A DNA stretch of 64,000 nucleotides from Pelodera strongyloides (lineage: Eukaryota; Nematoda; Chromadorea; Rhabditida; Rhabditidae). Below the pieces are notes generated by a model. It worked only from the letters and a program-made list of their open reading frames with translations. It searched no databases and was not told the origin of the DNA. Numbering within the stretch: the first letter of the stretch is position 1; the number at the start of each line of letters is the position of its first letter. The position numbers were made by a program, and so were the translations under genes. Of the stretch, positions 39,109-48,000 are shown in pieces. The stretch covers positions 62,001-126,000 of the forward strand of contig JAANDG010000352.1 in NCBI GenBank assembly GCA_036852015.1, in the 5' to 3' direction.

Positions 39109-39337
39109 CCTACTGCTCTCTCTCTCTCTCTCTTTTACCCTACTGCTACTCTCTTACTTTAGTGTGTAACGCTTGATGATGGGACACTACAAATCCATTA
39201 TGTTCTGGTTTTCTGCTAGCAAAATACATTTTACCCAATTTTTTTTTACAGATCACTTCGTGCGCCATTGCCTGAAGTGGAACGACAACATTGAGGAAAT
39301 TCTCACCCAATGGGAGAAGGTCGCCGAAGATCATTAA
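31070..39337 (+). CDS. Type I membrane protein of unknown family, tandem paralog 1 (21 exons, 731 aa)
   Basis: Exons: 31070-31145, 31915-32071, 32330-32446, 32784-32908, 33023-33168, 33381-33474, 33614-33707, 34392-34451, 34677-34780, 35074-35156, 35448-35545, 35677-35740, 36048-36108, 36217-36341, 36647-36747, 37193-37302, 37602-37687, 38057-38187, 38436-38548, 38851-39015 and 39252-39337. All are in phase and confirmed by matching exons in paralog 2. The N-terminus is a signal peptide (GPIYGLVVLQFVAAIEF). A ~620-residue ectodomain follows with N-glycosylation sequons (NTT, NTS, NVS) and few Cys. One membrane segment (CLLVLGLTFLMSGTFIALYY, ~662-681) is followed by an Arg-rich stretch (EYRRLRRLYRRAKR) and a tail containing WNDNIEEILTQWEKV. 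An in-frame ATG at 31055 would add five residues. The exon 6 donor GTAAGC of paralog 2 reads CTAAAA here; a GT six bases on keeps the frame. I recognise no named domain. A cell-surface role is inferred. Confidence 0.87.
31174..31540. mobile_element. Hairpin MITE, TTAAAGSGAATGTCAAGCC family, copy 2
   Basis: The ends are TTAAAGGGAATGTCAAGCC and GGCTTGACATTCGCTTTAA. The interior matches 27534-27890 in inverted orientation. It lies in intron 1 of paralog 1; intron 1 of paralog 2 (280 bp) lacks it. Confidence 0.9.
33920..34350. mobile_element. Hairpin MITE, TTAAAGGRWCGCRGTCAC family, copy 1
   Basis: TTAAAGGGACGCGGTCACCGTTTTG at the left pairs with CAAAACGGTGACAGCGTCCCTTTAA at the right. It lies in intron 7 of paralog 1 and is absent from the 246-bp intron 7 of paralog 2. 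Confidence 0.88.
34852..35000 (-). mobile_element. ~150-bp MITE, ATGGGGTNNNAAGTAT type, copy 1
   Basis: On the minus strand this reads, with a few mismatches, the same sequence as 42255-42407. Shared blocks include AACGAGAATAT, AGAAATACGGTAGTATTGAC and AGAATCACACCGAA. The GGGGGTTGCAAGTAT end resembles the MITE at 11402. It lies in intron 9 of paralog 1. Confidence 0.85.
35241..35420. mobile_element. Hairpin MITE, TAAAGCGAAA..CCGG family, copy 2
   Basis: TAAAGCGAAAGACTGGCCGG at the left pairs with CCGGCCGGCATTCCGCTTTA at the right. The core GCTCATTTGCATAAGCTGCAT matches copies 18749 and 47109. It lies in intron 10 of paralog 1 and is absent from paralog 2. Confidence 0.87.
36831..37069. mobile_element. 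GC-rich terminal-inverted-repeat element
   Basis: AAACTCCGCGTCATCGCCG at the left is matched by CGGCGATGACGCGGAGCTT at the right. Inner arms around CACTAGGGTGCGTGG / CCGCGCACCCTAGTG continue the palindrome. It lies in intron 15 of paralog 1 at nearly the position where paralog 2 carries two other hairpins. Confidence 0.88.
38597..38816 (+). repeat. GT/GC-rich microsatellite in intron 19 of paralog 1
   Basis: About 220 bp are built from GTGC and GTGT units interrupted by GCGAGT. The open frames with repeated CVC and VRA are artefacts. The matching intron of paralog 2 is only 82 bp and lacks it. Confidence 0.95.
39039..39150 (+). repeat. CT-rich microsatellite in intron 20 of paralog 1
   Basis: CTCTCTCT runs are interrupted by TTACTCT and TTACCCTACTG. 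The matching intron of paralog 2 has no such tract. Confidence 0.95.
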
Positions 39338-39385
39338 ACTACATCTAACACTAATTAATATATGTATTCTTTAAACTTTTATTTG

Positions 39386-39825
39386 TTAAAGGATCGCAGT
39401 CACTACAAAATCGTCGTTTTTCTTCGAGTTTACTTGTATTTAGTAAAGAATAGAGACAAATACTTTACCAAAACCGAATAATTTGAATTCCAACTCAGGG
39501 AGTGAACAAGTAGAAAAGTAGTTCTACTTAACTACCGCAGGATCACGAAACGTGTTCATGCAGCTGCTTCCCGATCGGGAGTATGCAAATTATTTCGGCA
39601 AATATCTGCATATTATATCTTTACATATACTGCAGGGGTCTGCAGGCATATCACTACATGTTTCAAAATCCCGCGGTAGTTAAGTAGAACTACTTTTCTA
39701 CTTATTCACCCCCTGAGTTGGAATTCAAATTATTCGGTTTTGGTAAAGTATTTTGCTTTATTCTTTACTAAATTCAAGTAAGCTCGAAGCAAAATGATGA
39801 TTTTGGAGTGACTGCGATCCTTTAA
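39386..39825. mobile_element. 440-bp hairpin MITE, TTAAAGGRWCGCRGTCAC family, copy 2, in the 3' UTR of paralog 1
   Basis: TTAAAGGATCGCAGTCACT at the left pairs with AGTGACTGCGATCCTTTAA at the right. Inner arms such as GTAGAAAAGTAGTTCTAC and GTAGAACTACTTTTCTAC continue the foldback. Paralog 2 reads straight through the same point (TTTATTTGTAAAATGAATTCG near 50089), an empty or nearly empty site that fixes the element ends. Confidence 0.92.
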
Positions 39826-39837
39826 ATGAATTCGTTG

Positions 39838-39898
39838 TTTAACCAAACGTTTAAAATAAAATTAACCAAACGTTTAAAATAAAATTAACCAAACGTTG
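39838..39898 (+). repeat. 23-bp tandem repeat after the paralog 1 3' UTR insertion
   Basis: TTAACCAAACGTTTAAAATAAAA is present twice in tandem, followed by a partial third copy. Each unit carries an AATAAA-like polyadenylation string (AAAATAAAA). Confidence 0.85.
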
Positions 39899-40469
39899 TG
39901 TGCATCAACGCGGAAATTGTCATGTCGGTTTTTTTGCTGACTACGGCAATTGTCAAATTTGCTTGATTTGTCTAATAAGCGAGTTTATTTCATGTATCCA
40001 ATGTGTCTATCAAACCTACCGCCAACTACGGCCCAAAATGAAACAAACGAAATGAACGCCTCGTTCGCGTGTAAGTCGAAAGGATAAAAAACTAAACATT
40101 TGTAACCGAACTGTTTAGAAACAGGCTGAATATCTTATGTGAATATCGTCACTAACCATCACTGAAGAGCCCCAACTCATCAGAATACGCAACTATTTAG
40201 TTCCACGCCTGAAAATAAGTAAATATAGTGAAATAAATATTTTCCTTCAACAATGTCCTGTGTACCCTGAACCTAAGCTGGTGTCCTGAGGCCCGGGTAT
40301 ATCCTAATGGAACAAGTATTTTGGAGAATGTTTAATTTTGTTTGCGACGACGCTGTTTCTTACACAAGCAGGCAATAATGCTTCTTATAAGCGACATTAC
40401 ACTGAGAACCCATGATTTGCACGCCGGACCTTTTTGGGACGCAAAATGCGTGAAGAAACTAAATGTGCT

Positions 40470-40819
40470 TTAAAGCACACACGAATATTTAGGATGTATA
40501 TATATCATGTGAAACGTCTTATTTCTGCTTAATCATTACACATAATTTTGAAATTAGCATATACATTACCATAAACAATCAGAGCTTGAGGAGCAGTCAC
40601 AGACTTGCAAATTAGCATTCGACAGACAGTGGATTTTTATAGGTATACATTATGCAGGGTTTAATTTCCCCCGTAGAATCGTTGTAGAAAAGGCGTTTTG
40701 AGTCGTCACTTGTGTATTTAGTAGAGTGTATTATGTGGCGTAATTGCGCATGTCTAGAAGTTTAGTAAAATTGCTTTGGGACCAACCATTTCATTCCAGT
40801 TTCCAAAGCTTTGTTTCAG
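40470..40819 (+). promoter_or_regulatory. Upstream region conserved between the tandem paralogs (copy 2)
   Basis: It aligns to 30655-31069 as described for copy 1. TTTCATTCCAG about 20 bases before the ATG, and TTTGTTTCAG directly before it, are both possible trans-splice acceptors. Confidence 0.6.
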
Positions 40820-43800
40820 ATGACGTGGACGTCCTTGCTCCGGGGACTAACTTACGGACTTGCGGTGCTCCATTTTGCATCTGCCATTGAGTTTGGTGAG
40901 TTACATCCGGTTTATAACATTTATAACGTTTAGTGTGATTTAATTACGCGCTCATGCAATTAGTTGCGGTGTTCCCGTCTATTAAGTTTATTTTTGTTTA
41001 AACATACCAAAATAATATGTATGCGGCTTTGTATTTCCGGAATCCGAGAAATTCTGGGATATGTGAAAGAGCACAGGATTTTTTTCACCGTACTCTAACT
41101 CTACAACACCTACATCTTTTTTATTAAGGAGTTATGAAAAGGGAGTAAATAATTGAAAAAGATTACGGTATTCAGGTGGCTATAAACTGTACGATCCGGC
41201 AAATGTTTCAACCGTTGGTTTGCGTAGACACCGCATTGGAGCGGTGTATGTGGAATCATCGAAGGAGACCCAGATCACCCTTCCGCCAGATTCAGGAACA
41301 CCCAAAGCCTTTGAAATAGAAGACCTTTACGAGTAGGTTTCTTCTAAACATCCGCTATAACAACATACTTTTTTAATTGCGCTATATTTATTCATTATGA
41401 TGTCTACCAATCCACACAGTGTCTCTGTGTGCCATGTTTCATACTTTTTGTTTCAAATGTGTCATGTCTATGAGTGTCATGGCACCTTAATCTCGCCTTC
41501 ACTGCTCAGAGAAATGAACAATAATAACATCGTACGCATCGCTGATGTTCTGCTCAATTAGCCGACTAATTAGCCTGTTCAGCCCAATTAGCCAATAATT
41601 GTGGAACAATCATTTTCGGCGTGAAAAAAATAATGAAGTGTGTTTTCTGTCTCCTCATGACACGCTTTTTTTACATGCCTGATGTTGTTGAGCGCTTCAG
41701 GCCACTTCAGGGAATAAGTCGAAATGAATAGTCGAAAATGATTGTTCCACAATTATTGGCTAATTGGGCTGAACAGGCTAATTAGTCGGCTAATTGAGCA
41801 GAACATCAGCGATGCGTACGATGTTATTATTGTTCATTTCTCTGAGCAGTGAAGGCGAGATTAAGGTGCCATGACACTCATAGACATGACACGATGCGTA
41901 CGATGATCAACAATTATTATTTACTCAAACACAGCTCTGGTTCGACCCGCATCGTCAGAAGTCCCACGAAAGGAAGCGCTTACGGAGGACATCTTGTATA
42001 TGCCGAATTTAACCAGGGCACCAAGGTGGATGCGGTTTACGACGTTCCCGAGGGAAAGTCAGAGTACGTTTATAACGGATTTTTCCTATTACTTGCCTGT
42101 AGGATGAGGTGGTAGTGTAAGTCCACCGTAAGAAAGATCTTACGATAATAGAGCGACCTAAGCATGATAATATAGTAACCAACACATTGGATGTGAAAAT
42201 TTACTAATTTTGTTGGTAATTCAGTAAACCGGGATCGCCGGAGATTCTTTGCTAATGGGGTCTATAAGTATGCTGAAAATTAACCGTATTTTGGAACAAA
42301 CGAGAATATATTTTTTTAATTTTTATACTATATATGCAAGTTTCGTGCAGAAATACGGTAGTATTGACAGAATCACACCGAAATTTTGGGACATTTGTGG
42401 AACCCATAACGGAAAACTGGGATATGTTAATGACGGTCTAAGCACCAGTAGAGATGTTCCTTTCCATTTTTTTTGCATAGTTACATGCTCCAATTCAAAC
42501 TGGTTTTACATATTAGAAATACATACCTTTGGTGCAAATATTATTCAGGGGCAAGCGTATACTATGCGAAGATTATTCAGGGGCAAGCGGGGGCAAGCGA
42601 TTATTCAGGGGCAAATATTATTCAGGGGCAAGCGTATACTATGCGAAGAGGAAGACATTTTTCGCAAGGAAGATAAAATTCGTTGTGTCGCTATGGCTTC
42701 CGGCTGGAGCAGCCTAGCACTTCCCGCCACACTCTACGTTTTCCAGCACGGTTAGATTTGTCGTCTACATCCTCTCATGTCATGGTTTTGAGCAGGGAAT
42801 ACGCTCACCAGGGAACTACTTTCTCATATGATCTACCGATGACAAATGACTGAAAGATGCTGTCTGGCAACGAAATATATTGGAGATTTTCACTTAACAC
42901 ACAAAGCGTGCTAAAAACTCTGAAGGCCCATAACTTGATTCTGAAAAAAAATAACGAACACTTTTATATATCGAAAATGATGCTGAAACTATGCAATATG
43001 CCTTTTCGTGTGGGCGCAGCTGCTTTCCCTGTACCCATCGTATGAGAAAGTAGTTCCCTCAGATAGCGTTTTTGCTAACGCCGAGAGCTACGGTGGATAG
43101 AGCGCAGACTGCTGACTGAGCGGGATAATTAATGTTACCACCGCAGCGTTTCTGTCGATTACGAGTCACGGTGCTTTCATAATAAAAAGTAGTCAAAAAC
43201 AATGTAATATTAGGGAAATCTTGTGTTTCCTTGTTTTATCTTTTACAATTGCACATATGTGGATGATTTTTCGTTGGATTTGGACGTCGTAAATGGAAAT
43301 TTAATCATAACTTTTTTATATCCTTCCAATAAGGGCATAGATCCGCGCAGGGTGTTTATAACGATATATACCCCACTTTTTGAGCTAGCATCTTTTACAA
43401 CCCGCTCATAGCAGTAAGGTCTCCAGAACAGGATACAATCGATACAATGGTATGTGGTAGCAGTACATTATTTGTTTTTAGTTGTTCACTCGCAGTTGCA
43501 CGCCTTCATGGTAAAAAGAGATAACTACATTTTCTACATGTTGCGGGATCATGATGCAGGCGCTCTGCACATCGATTTTGATGGCGATGCGGACCTTAAT
43601 ATTTGGTACAGCTACAACGTTGAGGTAAATATAGCCGAACAATAACATTTCGAGTTATAGACATTTTCGCGTTGGGAATTATTTCGGTTTTTACTTGTCG
43701 GGTTGATTTTCGATTCAAAGGCATCATTCGAATCAGAATTCCACGCTGATTCGGGCTATAACGAAACAAAATGTCGGAAACAGATAGAAAAAAGTTAGGT

Positions 43801-44956
43801 GGATTTGAGGATTGCATTCTTTTCCAGGTTTACAAGAAAATGTGAGCCGAATTAGAGTCAAATTCAAATTAGCATAAGGTCATATAAGCCAAACTTTGTG
43901 CGACAAGTAAAAACCGAAGTTTACCCCCGACTTTGCTTGGGCTCGGGCTTAGGCTTGGGCTTCTAATAGTGAAATTCAGTTCGATGAGGGGAAACCGCGT
44001 ACATTGAGCTCTTTATCATCGCCTGCGACCAAATACGAAAAAAAGTTCGCAATTATCGGAGATTTCGGTAAGCAGTGCAAATTGTATCTCAAAAAATACC
44101 TGTTCGTGTTTGCACAACTATGAGATGTCCACACATTACATGTTTTAATGATATTAATTTTTAGTGGTAAAAAAAGCACAACCCCCTTCTTCTGGTTCAG
44201 AAATAGGAATGAAAGCACTACACGGATTTCTTCGATTGAAAAGGTAGGTTAGCAAAGTAGGAATATATTAATTATTTATTTTGGGATAAATATAAAAAAA
44301 GGTGTTCACAGATGTCAAAGAGGACAACACGGTTTTCCCAAAATGCCGGATGTTCCAAAAATTGCTTTTTTTTGCATTTTTTTCTCCACTCTTACAAATT
44401 GTTTTGCTTGCACTTGCTGTACCTCGTTAATGACTTGCACCATTTTTTTGTAGTAAGATATTAGCACAAGAAAAAACAAACCTTTTTAGAAGTACAACTG
44501 CAGATGTATCAAAATGCACGAATGATTACGTGACCATTGGCCCTACAAGGTGGGTTCCATTCAACATTCGTACAACACATAAATTGTTTAGTGAACATCG
44601 CAATATTCAAAGTTACTACCCACTTCCCATCATGAGCCCCCTGATTAGAATGTTCGTAACTAATAAAAATAACATATGTGCCAGTAAAATATTAATAATA
44701 AAATAATCCATAGGTTTAAAGTCGGCCATGCAGTCTTGCTCTGCAAGACCCCCCCCCCCCCCCCCCCCGCATCGTTTCTGCGGATTTCGTAGATAAACGG
44801 TTTGCACTTTATCTTTTTTTTAATCCATAAAAATTTTTTGAGAGTAACATTCTGTGAATTGGCCAGCACCATCATTCTTCGGAGAAATATGGATGAAGTG
44901 TACAATACAACAAATAATGATTGTTTCCTCATCAGGTCTACGAGCCGTAAGTCCTG

Positions 44957-45037
<81 letters not shown>

Positions 45038-48000
45038 GCACTGTTAATACACAGAAGACAATAACTCATCACGCCTGACAGAAATCCAGAGGGATTTTGC
45101 ACTTCTCTTTTTGTTATAGAGCGGCCCCTAATAACCACTGGTCGCATGTGGCCCCTTTTAGAACTATAACTACAAACCATTTTACTATCTGGTCATCCGG
45201 CGCTTTAGTTACTTTAGGTGATTGGTTCCCGGCGTCTGCATCTGCAAACTAAATTAGTATCAAACTATTGACAAATCAATATAGGAAGCGCTATTTCTCC
45301 ATCAATAACCCACCATTTTATTATATAAAGGAGAAGAGTTTACTTTTTGTTTGTGTGAACGATACGAAAATTAGAATATCTGACGGCTATAAAACGAGAG
45401 CCGGAGCTCAGTCGCCCCTCATGCGGTGATAGCCGTCTGGGTCTGGTATATACATAACAAAAATATTGAATGTCCAATCTTACATTTTCTTGTTCAGCAA
45501 CAAAACAAATGTTGCCTGACACAATGGAAACGCCAGACCACGTGGTAGATAACGATGAAATTGCTATTTATGAAGCCAAAGTAAGTCTTCGAGTTTGACC
45601 GTCTAACAAAAGGCACTTGTTTGTGTGCAGCATATCTAGATATTGACAAGGCCAAATTAGACTTAAAATGATTCCAGAACAATTTCAATTATTTGTATTT
45701 CGAAAACGATGAATGAACCACATTCATATTGAACGAAAAAAATATTTGGGCTCATGGTCAATCCGTACTACCAACAACTACTTGTTAGGAGAATAAATTA
45801 TCATGATATTCAACAGGCATCACGGGCAAAACCATTCTATGCCGTCGCACTGTTTTATAAGCCTGAACTGGATGATGCGAAGCACGGACATAATTTCGCA
45901 ATGATCAACAATGTGTGAGTAATATGTATGCTAGAAACAATAGTTTCCTAAAGGAAAAGGCAGGAAAAGGGTATCGGATAGAAAAAAAAATAATATCCTG
46001 GTTTAATCTCACTAGAATCTGGTCTAAGAATAGACATTCAGTAGTTCAGTGCAGTGCAGCAACAAAGTTGCAACACGAAGTGAGGCATCGATAAATGATG
46101 AAACGTTAAAAAAGGTGCTAATTACAGAGTGTTCCACCTGGACGACGTGCGACACGCAGGCGAAGTAGTATACCAACTAGACATGCCTATGGTAAGGGCA
46201 AATTAGAAATATTTATTGCTTCGGTTGTCAGTACTAGTTTGCAAGGAATGGATTTAGCCTGCTTCAGTAAAACTTACTTCAAACACTAAGGTTTCTTATT
46301 CACTAAGCTATTCCAGAAAGTGGTACAATTGTGCCGCAGTACGCCGGCCATAAAACTAGCAGTTTTCGATTATGCGTGTAAGTTGACCTTAATATTAGTA
46401 AAAAATACATTTAAATGGAAAATTCTTTATTGATAATACAAGATAAACCATTGGATACTAGATACAAAGTAAGCAACGTGTTCTTCGGGACAATATTCTT
46501 AACGGTTTATTTTTAATTTTTACCCAAAATTCTAGATGCTTTCAAAGTGTTCCCGTATTGGATGGACCAGTCTATGACGCACATGGACTATGAACCGCTT
46601 CACAATTATTTCGAAGCAATCTCGCACGGTGGACCACTATTCAAGGCTGACAGCGTTTGGGTTAGTTGGATCTTTTCCTATATATGTTACAGGGAAATTT
46701 TTCGCAAATGACCTAAAATAAATTATATTTAAATTATATAAATGATACTACCCAAACATACAGCACATCAATGTAAAATGTACACAATAACAAATGACAA
46801 TTACCTGAATATGCTATATACGGGAAGCCATTTTAGTAAGATCTACTGCACGTGCGCAAAGTTTATGTACGTGAAATTCATAGTTGTTTTCCCTGTAAAT
46901 GTTGACATGCATGATTTTCAGGCTGAACTAATAACTACAAAAGAACAGTGTGTTAATACGAGCCTTCTGAATGTTAGTCTTGTTCATCTTGTTGGACACC
47001 ATGAGGAGAAACGGGAGATTAAGTGAGTCTGTTTCTGGGAATATCGCGTTATTTTTCATTGTTGAGTGTTCATGCTTCATACATGGATGGGGCTGGCGAT
47101 GCATACAGTTTAAAGCGAAATACCGGCCGGTTTTTGAAACGCTTTGTGAACAACTGAATTCTTACGTGTCTATGCTAATTTGCTCGAATTTAGCTCGGTT
47201 TTTTATTCCAATATATGTTTATCTGCATATGCCGCATAAGAATGCTGGCATACTCGATATGTTTCAAAAACAGGCCGGTATTTCGCTTTAAAGGGTCAGG
47301 CCCATTTCAAATGACCTCTATTTTTGATGATTCCATCTGGTTCCCCATGTTAAATATAGTAGGACGCAATATTTTTCTAATTTTCAAGCGTAAAGTTCAC
47401 ACACTATTCGACAATTTACCGTCGGCAGTCATACCCAACTATTTATCGCAGTTTGTAGTTTGTACGCCCCTTCGCGCTGATTGGCCAATATCGCAATTGC
47501 CACGCCCAATAGAGCATATTGCCCAATTAGCGCGAAGGGGCGTGACAACTGCGATAAATAGTTGGGTATGACTGGCAATGGTAAATTGCCGAATACTGCG
47601 TGAATTTTGCGCTGGAAAATTAGAAAAATATCGTATCCTACTATATTTGACATGAAGAATCAGATGGAATCATCAAAAATAGGTGTAATTTGAAATGGGC
47701 CTGACCCTTTAAGTTGTCCTTTCTGGAGAGACTAGAGAATGTGGTGCGCTTTTAGTGTACTTCTAGGTTTGATGTCTTTGCCTTCTCTAGTTTCTAATTG
47801 ACCAATCAAGTTTTGAGCAAGAATATCAAATGATTCAGCGGCACCATGAAAACCTTTGAAAGCGATATGACGCAAACCTACGAAGAATATGAAGATTTCC
47901 ACGTGGACCAGCGCAATCCATGCAATGATATCAGTGTGCTGAGCCAAAGTATTTTGTTTGTCCATTTTCAAAAAATAAATACAATTAAATTATGGCAAGG

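Noticed and set aside
41459..41892. CRISPR-like or attachment-site interpretation of repeats
   Set aside because: Gene structure is eukaryotic. Repeats are palindromic single elements or simple tandem duplications, not regularly spaced arrays.
44802..45180. Open frames with alternating I and Y
   Set aside because: They are translations of a TA microsatellite; the same pattern appears on both strands.
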